A stretch of DNA of 64,000 bases from Nannobrachium achirus (GCA_963921795.1 OY997647.1:49748213-49812212), one strand, 5' to 3'. Shown: positions 14,451 through 27,357, counted from the first letter of the stretch. Numbers and translations: made by a program. The notes: generated by a model from the letters alone, not told the origin.

Positions 14451-14568
14451 AAAGGGATAGTTAATCAAATGATTGGCGTAGGAATGCAACAAAAAACATC
14501 TATGAATTCAAGTCTCCATGGGGCGAGTAATCGATAGCAAAAAAAGGGGGTGAACTATCCATTTAAAG
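14451..14568. mobile_element. Small MITE (AAAGGGATAGTT type)
   Basis: Left TTAAAGGGATAGTTAATC and right GTGAACTATCCATTTAAAG form inverted ends of about 16 bp. This terminal word is very common in teleost MITEs. Confidence 0.65.
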
Positions 14569-14939
14569 TGGAGAGGCACTGAGGCAGTGTTCAGTTTATT
14601 ATGTACTACCACATAATGTATCTGGGATAAACTTCCATGAAACTGCAGGCCTGCTACTCTGTTCTTTCAAGTCCAAAGCCACTGCGTGTGCTATACAAAT
14701 AATCTCGCCCTGCCCCACAGACACACAGACGCCCACCCACACCCACACCCAACCAGCACCGACAGAAACACCAAAACACAGACATCCAGCCGTATGTATA
14801 ACCACAGATCTCCATGTAAATAATATACATTCAAATCTATGGCAAAAGATAGAAGATAAGATGAACGTTTCCTCCATGGTCTGGTCTCATTGTTGAAAAC
14901 GTGTTAAGTTTTAGACAGCCTGCCACCCATGACTGAACC

Positions 14940-15533
14940 CAGGGGTGTCACAAGGGGAGGGGGGGGGGGGGGGGGAGTGGGACTGAGTTATAGGGCCCAC
15001 GGTGGAGGGGCCTTCATTATTTTATACTTTTAGCTATTGAAAAATAGCAGATATACACGCTCACAGAGCGGCACCGAGTGCCACGCTGTGAGCTTGTAGA
15101 TCTGCTATTGAAAAGTCGTGAAAATATGTACAAATCTTTGTATTTTTTTAAGCAAACATTTGTAACTCAAATTTGCTTCTGGGGGGTCCCTGGAACTAAA
15201 TATTTTGAGATGGGGGTCCGTGGCCAAATACATATCATTTTCGGGGTCCATCGCATGAAAAGGTTTGAGCACCACTGACGTAGAGACAGGTTTTTTCAAA
15301 AAACCTTAGAAGGATTTGAAATATTCAAAGACTTGCACAAAGTTTTAAAGAATAGCAGATCTACAAGCTCGCAGCGCGGCTGTGAGCTTGTATATCTGCT
15401 ATTTTTCAAGAGTTAAAGCACAAAAGAATGCGTTCCCACTCTAAATGGGTTAAACCCCTCCCTATGAAGAACATTCATGGGGGGCCCGCAGTGACCTTGT
15501 ACCCAGGGCCCAGAATTTGGTGCGACACCCCTG
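14940..15533. mobile_element. hAT MITE with two nested hairpins, perfect TSD
   Basis: Ends CAGGGGTGTC and GACACCCCTG are flanked by a perfect 8-bp repeat ACTGAACC (14932-14939 and 15534-15541). The interior has a G-run of 18 near 14957-14974 and two hairpin copies (15042-15116 and 15350-15408). A truncated relative of the interior lies at about 38390-38720. Confidence 0.93.
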
Positions 15534-15747
15534 ACTGAACCCATAGTGGGCAGCTGATGGAGCAGATAATGATCTCTCCTGTGATCTCTCAACATGGTGT
15601 GCTTTCATCTGCAGCAAAACTTCACGGGAATTGACACACAATAAAAGGTGAGGGGAGGTGTGCTGCATTACAGAAGAACAAGGACGTGTAGAGAATGTTA
15701 GAGAGGCAGGGGGGCTGACATTTCTAAAAGGGCCTTTTGGTGAAAAT

Positions 15748-15792
15748 ATTGAAAATAGCAGACCTCCAAGCTTGGAGGTCGGCTATTTACAA
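15748..15792. repeat. Compact hairpin with matched arm changes
   Basis: The centre is the perfect palindrome GACCTCCAAGCTTGGAGGTC. The family norm is GATCTACAAGC paired with GCTTGTAGATC, so two substitutions are present in both arms at complementary positions. Confidence 0.8.
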
Positions 15793-16989
15793 TACTTGAT
15801 ACCACACTAAACCAAGCATAAAAAAGGCAATACTGGAGATGTGGCGTACAGAATGGATTTCTACACAGTGAAGACAATTCTTTCAACATAAGATTCTGCA
15901 TTCAAGTTCAGGAGAGTTTGGACAAGGCAATTCTCTTGAATGCTGCCTTCACGTACGGCATGGAAAGAGGGCATTTGCATTTCTTTCACCATAGTGAAAA
16001 CGGCAATCATGGTCTGGAGAGGGCACTTTATACAGACTGTTAAAAGGGCAGGGGCTCAAGCCCCCTTTCATGTCTATGTGTGCACGTGCCTGCAGAAGAA
16101 CGTCGAGAAAGGGTGATGTAATATAGTGTAATGATATGTTCCCATCTTGCCATTAAAGAGAGGTTTTGTCTGCATGCTGATTCAATATTAACACCATTAC
16201 CACCCTTTCTGTGAGAATGTTGATAATGTCATCATTGCATGGATGGAATGATGTCGGGGGGCATTGATGTCTTTGCACCTTTTACAGGCTACATGGCAAG
16301 GTACGTTGTACTGTAGCCTTAATTTCGTTTTACATATGAATTTAAAAAAGCAGCTACCTTTAACAGGAGGAAGCCTACCTAATCCAGAACAGTGGAAAAT
16401 AGACTTAAGAAGTACATGAGCCCTCCTCCTCCATTATATAAAGTGATCCCAGAAGACCTTAAAAAGGCGAACTCATACAAACAACGGGCGGCTGATGACA
16501 GTAAAAAGACGGTGCCTAACGATCATCTGCTGAAGGCACTCTCCATGGAATAAACACTGGATGAGATCACTGTCATTAAAACCCACTTAGCTGGAGTGTG
16601 ACAATACCAAATGTCACACGAAATTCTGTAGTTCCGGAACAACGCTTGTGCACGTGTGTATACAGTCAGTCTGCAGAACACATTCATGCATGCAAGTAAA
16701 TGCATTCAAACATGCATGTTGTGCAGTGCACGCATGCAGAGACCGTATGACCTCACTCTACAGATCCTTTTCACGGCAGCCATTTTGACAGGGAAACACA
16801 GCTGAAGGGTTGGTTTCATTTAGGTGTTACTGTGTGCCAGCATGGGCAGCTTCCTGCATGTTAACGTCATACTGGCACACAGAGGAGCCCTGAAACACAC
16901 ACCCACGATTAATGTCACAACATACTGCACTCAAGTTCAATAGTTTTTTTTTTTACCATCAATAAGTAGTTCAGTTTAATACTGTAAGA

Positions 16990-17315
16990 GTTACTATGAA
17001 AACCTCCACCGGCTGTCCTTCCGCCAGTCAGTCCCTCCGTCTGTCGGTCACGTCACACTTTTGGCCCTATACTCTTATCTCCGGCACCGTTGCCCCTATC
17101 CATGCCAAATTTTGCCCGCACACTCCTTGGCTGGCAAACCACAATCTCCGCCCCTGATTTCTCACATGCCCCTCTTCTAGAGCCACCATTAGGTTGCTTT
17201 TTGCAGTTAAACATTAATGGACACTGCTCCTACAGATTGCCACTTACAGGCCAATTTGTGTATACATGCGACCTGATGGTCGCTTATCTACCGGTTAGGG
17301 AGTCTTACTGATAAA
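16990..17315. mobile_element. Single arm of the giant-palindrome repeat family
   Basis: Ordered blocks AACCTCCACCGGCTGTC, ATCCATGCCAAATTTTG, CTCCTTGGCTGGCAAACCA and GACACTGCTCCTACAGATT match both arms of the 46-51 kb palindrome. The right end carries GCGACC..GGTCGC and TTAGGGAGTCTTACTG. It is non-coding; the superfamily is not assigned. Confidence 0.7.
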
Positions 17316-18446
17316 TAATAGAGGTTGGAAACCTGAAGGAGGTCAAAGTGGAGGGTGCCAATTTGTGGTATGGACATTGTGCAGCTAAAGGAGGAAACAC
17401 CGTGGATGAACTAGAAGCAAAAAGAGGACGTGTTCTGGTCCATTTGGAAGGGTTATGTATTCTGGAGCAGACCGTTCCAAATGGCCGTCCAGCATATGGA
17501 GCATCTCAGAGGGACATTCAGCTCTCAAACCACAACGCCTCCCTAAATATTTGGTTTCCTCCTCATCCCTCCTCTCCGCCCTACATACAGAACGAAGAGC
17601 TCTCCATCCGCTCTACAAAGGAAACTACGCCGAAAGGATGTGGGAAAAGGAACACAAATATGTGATGAAAAATACATTTATTACAAGTCAAGAAAGACTC
17701 TTCTCCTACTAGAGCCCAGCTGACATACAGTAACTATGCACTCAAGTTAGTGAAAGCATGCAGTCAAAGCCCTACACAGTGCCTCAGCACTGCCTTCAAG
17801 AAGCTAATCCCTGGACATAACGTCATGAAATTATCGCCTCTTTCACAAGAGCTTTGTCTTTCCAAGACACAGCGTCACAGCCATTATCTAGGCGAATACA
17901 ATACACATGACATATCTACTTGGACAGGGTGAAAGCCCCAGTTTTTTCCTGGAAACACAGAGTCAGAATACCTCAAGGAGATATCTCAATTTATTTATGT
18001 ATGTATTTATTTATTTAATAAAATCAGAACTGTAAATAGAAAGATGTGATGTAAGCGAATTACATTATGGTGGAGTGGTGAACTCTGGCACACTGTTGTC
18101 TGACATTTTGAGTCACTATTCCATCCCTTGTCTCTGCTCCACAGCCTGTTCTATCTGGCAGTAGGTCTCTGCGTTCCACAAGCAAACTTTGTGTGAGGGC
18201 AGGGAAGGAGGGAGACGGGGAGAAAGAGACATAGAAAGAATTGGAGTGGGAAGAAGAAAGCCAAGTTGTCCATGGCTCACGGTGTTAAACTCAAGTAGAG
18301 GTAAATTTGTGTCACTTCTTTGAGATTGAGATAACGTCAGCCCTATTCAAGGTAATTGCTATTTATACATGGCAAGCTCTTTAACGCCTGAATCACTGTT
18401 TAGGTATTTAGGCAGAGAGTCTGAGGAGAGTTTCAACCTGTTGGAT

Positions 18447-18834
18447 TATAGAGCGTCGCAGCGGAAGTGGATTCCTGGGGTCACTTAATATTCCCCATTC
18501 ATTTTCGCCATAGACTTTTACAAAAATATTTATAACAATTATGTTAAGCCTCGAATCAAGCCATCCAGGATGGAGGTGAATCATGACCATATAACCTTTG
18601 ATCCTATGTGAAAACATATTTTAATATTACATTATTTGATATACTACATTTAATAACTCAAAATGTTCTTTTCATAGAAAAAAAGGTTATATGGTCATGA
18701 TTCACCTCCATCCTGGATGGCTTGGTTAAAGGCTTAACATAATTGTTATAAATATTTTTGTAAAAGTCTATGGCGAAAATGAATGGGGAATATTAAGTGA
18801 CCCCAGGAATCCACTTCTGCTGCGATGCTCTATA
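18447..18834. mobile_element. Near-perfect palindromic MITE, about 390 bp
   Basis: The arms mirror each other from TATAGAGCGTCGCAGC to GCTGCGATGCTCTATA, through blocks such as GGTTATATGGTCATGATTC. The loop is AT-rich, roughly 50-70 bp. TA at both edges suggests Tc1/mariner-like insertion. No coding capacity. Confidence 0.85.
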
Positions 18835-19084
18835 TACATAGCAGGTGAAAACAGAGTTACCATAAGGCTCATGTTGAACTTTTATATTGATATTAGTTTG
18901 ATGATCCTCTGCAAATGAAAGGCACAAAAGTTAGACTTTGTGGCCATCTAGTGGTATGCTATATTCCTATCTGCTTTTGCCCTAAAAGGCTCCAACATCA
19001 AAAAGCGAGGTGGCAACATATACATACTTTACAATGATTCTGAACCGTATTTGCATGAATAGAACAGTTTGTCTAATAAAATAT

Positions 19085-19175
19085 ATTGGCCTAGTCCCGG
19101 GGCATATACCACATAATAGGCTCTAATGGGTTCTAATCCCGATACCAAAGACCTTTGCTGCATGTCATTCCCCAT
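19085..19175 (+). mobile_element. tRNA-derived SINE fragment
   Basis: GGGTTCTAATCCCGATACC and GACCTTTGCTGCATGTCATT match the better copy at about 29320-29360. Only the B-box region and early body survive. Confidence 0.5.
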
Positions 19176-19506
19176 TAAACATTCACATCTACAATTTAAA
19201 ACTATTCAGGGATAGCCGGAATAGTCTGGGCAAAAAAACTTGCCCTCGCCCATTCAATTGTGAATCCATTTCCTCTCCCCCAAAATTTGGGGGACCAATC
19301 AGGGCCCAGCATTGGTCTGGTCTAACCAATCGTGTCCAGAGACATTTTTTTAATCCTTGGAAATGAAAAGTCCAGACTAATATACGATACGCAGTGAGGA
19401 ATTAGTATGAGCAATGCCAGGCTAATTCAGGAAGAATTCCTCTTTACACCCAGCAATTCACCTCTCCCAGGGGCATCATTTTCTCTTTTTGCCCCCAAAC
19501 AAATTG

Positions 19507-19581
19507 TGAAAATAGTGGATCTACAATCTCTCAGCGCATCGCTTGGCGACGCGTTGAGAGCTTGTAGATGCACTATTTTTG
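19507..19581. repeat. Core hairpin repeat with variant matched arms
   Basis: The left arm starts AAAATAGTGGATCTACAA and the right ends TTGTAGATGCACTATTTT. TAGTG and CACTA are changed together relative to the common TAGC and GCTA, and CTCTCA pairs with TGAGAG rather than the usual CTCACA with TGTGAG. Confidence 0.85.
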
Positions 19582-19689
19582 CTGTTTTAGAAAAAATGGT
19601 GCTGTTATCTTACAGTATTACGCCTGCCATAAACCCTCATCTTCACATCCCTTCTCTGAACCCAATGTCTCTCTCCCTCCAACTACTCC

Positions 19690-19866
<177 letters not shown>

Positions 19867-20394
19867 CAAGACCACCTGTGGTCTGTCATGTATGTAGGGG
19901 TGAGTAGTTTAAGGGGAAAACCAATCCTGCGCCCTCATCTCCTTTGGGGGGAGCGTCAAAGTGCAGGGAGCTATTTAAAGACGGCTCGATAATGAACAGC
20001 CATGGGTGGAATCCTGGGATCTGTGTTAAGCCTCAACATAAGCACGCTCCATGGCTCCCCCTTCAGCAACCGTGGAAGCATGCTCTCAACTTGAAGTGAG
20101 AGACATGACAAGCCAAGGAGTGGATAGGACAGGGCATTGGGGAACCAGGAGGAGTCTGCAAGAGGTGTGATCTCCGCCAGGCTTGAAGGCAAGGGGAGAG
20201 ATGATGTTTTCACCTGTGTGTGTGTGTGTGTGTCTCTGTTTGTGTTGGTTTGGGGCTAATCTTGCAAAGCGCTGCACCAATCAGCAGCAAATTTCTTGCA
20301 CATGCCGCCTGTCAGTATCCCATTCCCCCCCAGTTTTATATTAATTGAAATGATCTACTTTAATAATAATGATATCTATATACTATAATTTTGC

Positions 20395-20465
20395 GAATGT
20401 CTGTCTGAGTGAGTGTCTGTCTGTCTGTCTGAGTGTCTGTCAGTCTGTCTGAGTGTCTGTCACAG
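20395..20465. repeat. GTCTGTCTGAGT short tandem repeat
   Basis: Imperfect repeats of GTCTGTCTGAGT and GTCTGTCA, followed by sequence resembling a dispersed fish repeat (CAGCGTTTCTCCTCAGTGG). Confidence 0.75.
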
Positions 20466-20657
20466 CGTTTCTCCTCAGTGGCTGGAGCAATTGATCTGAA
20501 ATCGCATCACCATTAGCATATGAACACACCTGACATAACTGTGAAGCCCGTTTGTCACTTTCACAAATCATATGCTGTATATTAGCATTTTTATGGTGTA
20601 ACTACTATCTATTCTGCATCTAGCATGAGGCATGTCTATTCTGCATCTAGCATGGGG

Positions 20658-20659
<2 letters not shown>

Positions 20660-20733
<74 letters not shown>

Positions 20734-20752
20734 GGCGGGGGGGGGGGGGGGT
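20660..20752. repeat. (GT)n followed by poly-G
   Basis: About 32 GT units run into GGGTGGGTGGGCG and then about 16 G residues. The G-rich end could form a quadruplex. Confidence 0.95.
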
Positions 20753-20759
20753 GTTGGCT

Positions 20760-23440
20760 GGCCCTCTTTCAGATGTTGTCATGTAGATCGGTACACAGTA
20801 TCTCTGTAGCCTTTAAACGAAACGGGTATTTCTTACATTGATACACCCCATAACCCACACACTGCACATCATTTCGGAGCGCATCTTTGAACGGGTAAGG
20901 ACTAGTAATATATATTAATCAATTAATGTTTTTTAATATTAAGAAACAGTGGTGCAGGCTTTAGAGAATACACAAGTGTCTCTTTTCTGAAAAGCCATAT
21001 AGTTTCATTTTTATTGTGACTAGCCATCACAACATTATCTGCAGTGCCTCATTCTATGATGCTACCCCATATACCCAATGGATCAGCCTGAAACATTACA
21101 CAAATATGGAGTCATACATAATAGATGAATGATATCATAAGACTGGCCACACTTCGTGGCAGAGATACACGCTCCACTGAGTGTATGGACCTCCCTAACT
21201 TATAGACTTATTTAGCAGGTGGCATCAAAGTGGGCAATTACCAATTTGCTCCTTCGTCTGAGGACGACCGAGAGAGTCCTTTGCACCATTTGGTTGCAAA
21301 GTCAATGTTTGAATTCAGATGGTCTGGTGTTGGCACCATGAACACCATGGCAAATATCTGCCTGGTGCTCAGCGAAACATTTCAGACCAGTGCATGTCAG
21401 AGCCTGTGGGTCTCTTGGGCAGAGAGCCATGCAACTGTGGCCTCTTCTCCCTCACTGCCCAGTGTTTATTAATAAACCTAAACAGACTCAAGCGTCGTCA
21501 TGGCCACACATAGCTGCACTATGACTCTAAGGAAGGAGGTCCTGGGTCTATATCCCCCTCGTTCCCTCTGTACGCCCCTCTCACTCTACAGTGTCTGCCT
21601 ACTATTTTACCTCTCATTCTTCACTCTCTTTGACATCCTATCCACAACTTGTAGCAGCATGTCTGGATATTGGACAACCGAGGAGGAAAGGATTTACACA
21701 GAGAGGTAGGTTCAAAGTAATGTTTGATACTGACCAAAGACGAGTGGGACAATGGGTATTTTGTGATATTTGTTTGGAGTTTGCAGGGAGAATGACTTGA
21801 AGAAACCTAACACCAACAGATCAACTACTGTAGCTTCTCACTGCCTAACATCAAAGGCATCTGCTTCTCTGTGCATGTGCATGTAAACATTTTACCAATT
21901 AAATGTACCGGTATGAGGGTTTTCAAACCTTTTCATGTCACAGACCCCCAAAATTGAGTTTGGATGATTCTGTCCTAAAGGGTACCTGATATGAAAAGAT
22001 GTTTTGTTTTAAATAATATTGCCTAAATGCCATATGAGATGTACTGTGGTTTCCTAGGGGTGATATTTAAACATAAACAATCATAACCTTTCTGTATTGT
22101 AACAATAAATAGAATTGAATGTATTGTAAAATACACATTTGGCTGTGGACCCCACTTTGAAAACCACTTCCCTGTAGAGCTGCTATGTTGAAAGTTGAAC
22201 TGAGCAGTTGTAGTTCACAGAATGCTCATTGAATGTAGGCCAGTGCTCTTTACAGTTGTCGAGGGTCTGGTGGAATGTGCCCCGGTTTTCAAACCTACCC
22301 TCCAGCTAGACAGCTGGTGTCTCTGCCACAGCCTGACTGTGCCAAGCTGTGCCAGGCTCCAAACAATCCCTTAGCCCTGGGTGGTGACGTCTATGGTAAA
22401 GAATAAAAGGACTTAACAGAACTAAGAGCCATCACATTTTCCCCCCGAGATCTAAAGGGGTGACATGTCACACAGGCACAGACACTTTCAGAGACGTCTT
22501 AAGCAAACAGGTGCCCACAGCGCTAGGGATGTACTTGTTCCTCTTGGCTAACAAAAGCACTCCAACAAGCGGTGCAACTTCACGCTTTTAGCTTGAAATC
22601 TGAGAATATTATTCAAGTTTATTCATGTACAGAAACCGCAAGGAAAATATAATGTCTGGTGTGAAAGTGCACACCTGCCTTCCCACAGGAAGACAGTATG
22701 ACGGTTATAGTTTCTAGCAACATGTCTCTGTGTGGTTGCCCCCTGAGGCAGCCAAACATAGATGGATACATCTTATATTTCAGCTTCTGCTAATGAATTG
22801 GAATATATCAAGCAGTAAGTGGTATAGAAATGTTACAGTTGTCTGACACTACTGGGTCAGTTTGATCAATTTACTGTCAGAGAAAGCCAACCGTATGCTG
22901 GCCAGGCTTGGCAGGCACTTCAAAGGGGGTGAAATTACAACTTGATTACTGACCAGGGGGATGTGAATACCCATTCACTGATACAATGACATAGTTATGA
23001 CAATACGCCCAACGTTGTAATTAATGTAGTGCCACTTGTCTGACATTCAGAGGCATTTGTGCATGTTTTTAATAGTGGGCAGGGGGCAGACAGTCAGTGT
23101 GAATGCCATAGAGTACGTGGATGTTTGTTTATATTTGTGTGTGTGTGTTACTACAGCTCAGTTGTCAGTTGGTCCCTGTGAGGGCTGCATGCTATGGCAG
23201 CTGTCAATGAACAACATTCCTCCGACTAATCTCTCCCTCTGCCCCTTTTTCCATGCTTCCATATGCTAACAACATCAGCATACCTCACAGAGAGGTCCAG
23301 CCAAAACAGAAACCCCTCTTCCAATGACATGTCATCACAGACCAGACCTAGTATTTGTACAATTCAAAAGGACTATAAACAACCACAGATATCAAGTGTA
23401 TCATCATGTAACATGTTTTTGTTTCTGCTTTCATCAAGGG
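20760..23440. other. Gene-free stretch upstream of the sync-like gene
   Basis: No conserved exon was recognised. It holds a worn hAT remnant at about 21925-22175 and a duplicated segment at 21003-21060. Regulatory DNA or a non-coding first exon of the downstream gene could lie here but cannot be proved by eye. Confidence 0.45.
21925..22175. mobile_element. hAT-like remnant
   Basis: Mirror words TTTTCAAACCTTTTCATG with CAGACCCCCA, and ACCCCACTTTGAAAACCAC, are the typical worn ends of CAGTGGTTCTCAA-type fish hAT MITEs. Confidence 0.5.
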
Positions 23441-23452
23441 GCAGGTCTTGGT

Positions 23453-23458
23453 TATAAA
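23453..23458 (+). promoter_or_regulatory. Possible TATA box
   Basis: TATAAA lies 57 bp before the start codon of the coiled-coil gene, a spacing that would give a very short leader. Position is the only evidence; an upstream non-coding exon is equally possible. Confidence 0.25.
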
Positions 23459-23509
23459 GGAGGCTGTTAAATCAAGGTGTAATTGGGTACATGAAGAAAG
23501 ACCAAACTG

Positions 23510-26500
23510 ATGGATGACCAGAAGGACAACCTGTCATCAGACCCAAAGGGGTTTGATTCCCTGTTCATCCAAGAAGAGGATGGAGCGCAGGCACACACCG
23601 TGCCGGTTGAAAGAGTAGAGTGCAACTCTACACAATCTGAACTTGCATTCACTGGGACACTCTTGAATCATTCTACCCAAATACGGCCATACTTAATGGA
23701 AATGGATGAATTACTGAAGAGCTGTGATGAGCTTGCAGGTGTTGCCTTGGGCCATGACTTCATGCCCTCGTACACAGACACTCACTCGAAACAAATCAAA
23801 GTGGAAGTCGTGAAGGACCGATATAGGGAGACTAGTGTATCTCCCCAACCGTATCTGTCTACTACCTACATTGACACACGTGTGGATAGGAATGAAACCG
23901 AGCATGTCCCAACGCAAACCCATCAACAGGACATGGGCTTCATCATGAACAGATACGGAGAGTCCAAAGGAGCTCCTTCTAAAACTCTGATGCCCCTCAC
24001 CTCAGCAGGTGCGGAACTAAGTGGCACCATGGTGGAGTACCAGACCCAGCTGATGGGCATGTTGGCCATGCTAGAGAACTGTATGGAAGAGGCTGGCATG
24101 GACTTGGATCCCCAAGAATGGGCTACAGACGCAAGCCAAGAATATGTACAAGTTATACAAGATCATAGTCATTGCAAAGCGCCATCACTAGAGCCAATGG
24201 AGGAGAGAGGAAGGACAGTGAGGATAGAGGCCCAGACAGCACCATCTCAGCCCTGGGTTAGCCACCCTGTGGATGCTATTACAAAGCAAGGATCAAGAGA
24301 AGAGGTGATGAGACTGGAAAAGTCAGACACTGAAACTGGTGTGAGTGTGGATTTTATGGTAGATCTGGGGACTTGTGAGCCACAGTTGAAAGGGTTGTCC
24401 CCTTCAATGAGCACCAACAATACAGGTAATGAATCAGGAAGGTTTGAAGAGGCACACACAAGATATGCTGGCAAAGAGACAAGCATAAGGACACACACAT
24501 CTAGAATGGATGTAGAGAACAGCGATGCATTGAAACCAGATACAGAGATGGAAGTGACTGGTCAGACTCAGAGCGCTTACATGGAGGAACTACAGGCACT
24601 GGGGGCTCAGGTGAACAAGTGCATTGAGGAGGTCCAGCACCTGGAGAAAAAGAGGGAAGAGCTGCTAACGGAGGTGCTAAGGCTGCGCGGGGAGGTGGAG
24701 GAGGAGAAGGAGAGCGAGGAGGGGGGACAGAATAGTGAGAGAAAAGTGGCAGAGCTGATGGCTGTGCTGAAGACGGAGGCCGAACAGAGCAGGGAGGAGA
24801 GCAAGAGGGAGGCGCAAAGCCTCAGGGAACAGAGGGCAGAGCAGGAGAGGAGGGTGTGGAGGGTCATGCTGGAGAGAGATGCCCTGCAGGAGGAGACCAG
24901 GAGGCTGAGGAGGAGGCTATTTGCTGTGGCCAGAGCCTGCGCTTACTGCCAGGCCACCAGGAACACACAGCAACGTGTGGTGGAGAGGTTAAAGACAGAG
25001 GAGGTAAGGAAGGCCGTGGAGCATTTCCTTTACAAAAGGTTTCTGCCTAGAGTCCACCTTCAGGAATGTAATTATTTTTGCTTAAATCACCCAATGACCA
25101 CTTATAATCAAACTCTATAATGCATTATGACAGTGATTATAGTACATTATACGATTTTTATAATTATGGCAATTATAATACATTGATGCAAAAAAAGGTC
25201 TGAGAGTCTAGCAATTATGAAATGGTATAATACTTGACCTTAGAATTCATCATAAAATGTTATTGTTATGTTAAGTTCTTAACTTCTTATAACTATAATT
25301 ATAGTATTATTATAGTGTTATGTATGTATTCATATTTACAACATAATCCACAGCAGCCATCTGCATTCTACAAATTACACATTCAAACTTGCATGCCTCT
25401 GAGAGGCCACTGGATCAGTTTTGGTGTTTCCGATCCTCCCTTAAAGGCATTTAGCCATCGTCAGTGTCGCCATAGCATATAGTATATCAGTGGTTCTCAA
25501 CATTTTCAGTCTGCGAACCCCCAAATAATCATATTTGAACTGGGGACCCCCCACCCTGACAAGCGCTTGGAATTGGAGTTGAGGAATTCAATTTAGTTTG
25601 ACTCGGTTACATAGACAAATATTGCATTGGCCTTAAGGCTTCAGAGCTTTTAGATAGTCTAATCTTTCTTATATACTGTAATTTGACAATTTGGCCAATG
25701 TTTGACCAGTTTTTATAGCATAGTTTGTTGATTAATTTGATGCATTGAGTAATGGTCTTTTAATTTTCTCTTTTTTGGGGCATTAAAAATATCTTAAAAG
25801 TCCTCAAATTGTCTCTTTGTTAGACCCCACGTCACCCCAGACCGACATGTTGAGAACCACTGGCGTATACAACTAGAATTCTTTATTCTTTAACTGGAAT
25901 ACACCATCCATGCCTGATCTGGGGATCAGTTTCTGGGTGGACTTCCTACCTTTATGCCGCTGCCACACTGGATATGCAAACAAATGCAACGTGTTCCTTC
26001 TCCCCATGCTTCCAGGAGCAGATGCAGTCCATAGTGCTCCAGCTCACAAAGGACTGTTCCCAGCTCCGCTCAGCTCACCAGCAGCAGCTCTCCAGCTTGG
26101 AGGCCCAGTTGAATGCCCAGCACTCCAGCCAAACTCCCAGTAACACTCAAGAGGAGCTGACTGAGTGCAGGAGGAACTCGTGTGGTGACATCGAGCAATA
26201 CCTGCAGGGCGAGCTGAAGGCACTTAAGGCTAGGTACCATCAAGTCATCCTGACAGGTTTAATGGATATCAACCCGAGAAGACATGCAATATATTATACA
26301 CATTACCAGCAATTACAATCATAATTTCTATGCTAGTTGTAATTTCTCTGTTGTCCAGTCCAGTAAAGTCATAACGTATATTTATCTTTTGCAGTAATGC
26401 GAGCCCTGTGTGTATGTATTTATTGTTAGGAATACTTGGTGCTTATGTTTCCTTGTTAAAAAAAAGAAGAAAAAACGCATTTGGTGACGTGTTTCTGAGT

Positions 26501-27215
26501 GTGATTTTGAATAGACAATTTGACACAAAATACCTTTGAAATGTTATTTGTCTCAATGTCCAGGTTTGAGCCCATGGTCGTGGCCCTGCTGAAAAGGAAG
26601 GAGGCAATAGCTGGATCTCTGGTCCAAGTCAAAGAGCAGTCCCAGGAGCTCAGGGTTAAGGTGGGCCCCCTGAGGGACGAGAGCCAGAAACTGAAGCTTC
26701 AGAGAGCCTGTCTGGAAGAGAGACTCAAACTAATGCACACACAGAGGAGAGAAGACGTGATGCAGTACAAGGTAAGAGAGGAGGAATAGGAGATGGATCA
26801 ATCCAATGACAGAATTGTGTCAAGCCTGATCAACCCAAACAATCAGACATGGTAGAGGAGTGAGTGTACATTAATGAGTCATGAAAAAAGTGAATGTTCT
26901 GCAACATATTCTAAATGTTCTGTAACAAAGGAGGTGGTATTTTCATCTCAACCCTTACAGGAGACTGTATCAAGTCTAGAGATGATCAGCAGAGGACTGA
27001 AGACAGAGCTCAGCATTCAAACGCGGAAAACCAAAGAGATGGAAGAACTCAAAGAAAGTCTCACCAAACAACTCCTCCTCTACAGGTCAGACATTCAGAC
27101 GCATAACACAGAATTCAGTAAAGTCATTAAACACATACAGCATATTTTTCAATCTTAATTAAAACATTCTTCTTACAGGGCTGCCATTGAGGACCATAAC
27201 AAGGAGAAAACATGA
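23510..27215 (+). CDS. sync: Syncoilin-like intermediate filament protein, five exons
   Basis: Coding exons: 23510-25003, 26016-26233, 26564-26771, 26961-27085, 27179-27215. Junctions keep phase (0, 2, 0, 2) and use GT-AG. The product is 693 residues. Residues 1 to about 350 are acidic, low in predicted order, and lack a recognised domain. From about 356 (MEELQALG) onward the protein is a long charged heptad-rich coiled coil spread over all exons, ending LLLYRAAIED, which resembles a worn intermediate-filament rod end. Vertebrate SYNC lies tail-to-tail with RBBP4, as here, and this arrangement is the main argument for the name. Known syncoilin is a muscle protein linking desmin with the dystrobrevin complex. 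Human SYNC is, from memory, about 480 residues, so the N-terminal region is longer here. A nine-codon upstream ORF (23491-23517) overlaps the start out of frame. Confidence 0.75.
25114..25330. repeat. AT-rich repeat with TTATAATACATTATA words
   Basis: ATAATGCATTAT, ATTATAATACATT and similar words recur here and at about 43960-44150, suggesting a shared dispersed repeat. It lies in the first coding intron of the sync-like gene. Confidence 0.5.
25488..25862. mobile_element. hAT MITE in sync intron 1
   Basis: Ends CAGTGGTTCTCAACATTTTC and ACATGTTGAGAACCACTG form good inverted repeats. The 8-bp flanks (TAGTATAT and GCGTATAC) match at five positions, so the insertion is probably old. It is non-coding. 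Confidence 0.8.
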
Positions 27216-27357
27216 GTGCATATTATATGCATATGGGATTTTAGTGGTCTTGTTTGCCGACAACACAAAGATTGTTTACTTCTATTAACTACTTAGAATG
27301 TTAGCGTTCCTAGTTTGGGCACATTTTCTAAACCAAATAGTTTTTATTTTATTTTCA

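Larger units (their letters stand above)
12827..14939. other. Gene-free stretch with small repeats
   Basis: No exon recognised. It contains a hairpin copy (13031-13098), a segment at about 13735-13800 beginning TTTTATTGTGACTAGC that recurs at 21003-21060, a hAT remnant and a small MITE. Confidence 0.5.
15542..18446. other. Gene-free stretch with repeats
   Basis: No host exon seen. It contains a hairpin at 15748-15792 and, at 16990-17315, one arm of the repeat family that builds the giant palindrome at 46-51 kb. An open frame at 17348-17665 has no recognisable domain and low coding plausibility. Confidence 0.5.

Noticed and set aside
17348-17712. Overlapping frames of 85 and 105 codons
   Set aside because: They adjoin a non-coding repeat arm, have no recognisable domain, and neither shows coding character over the other.
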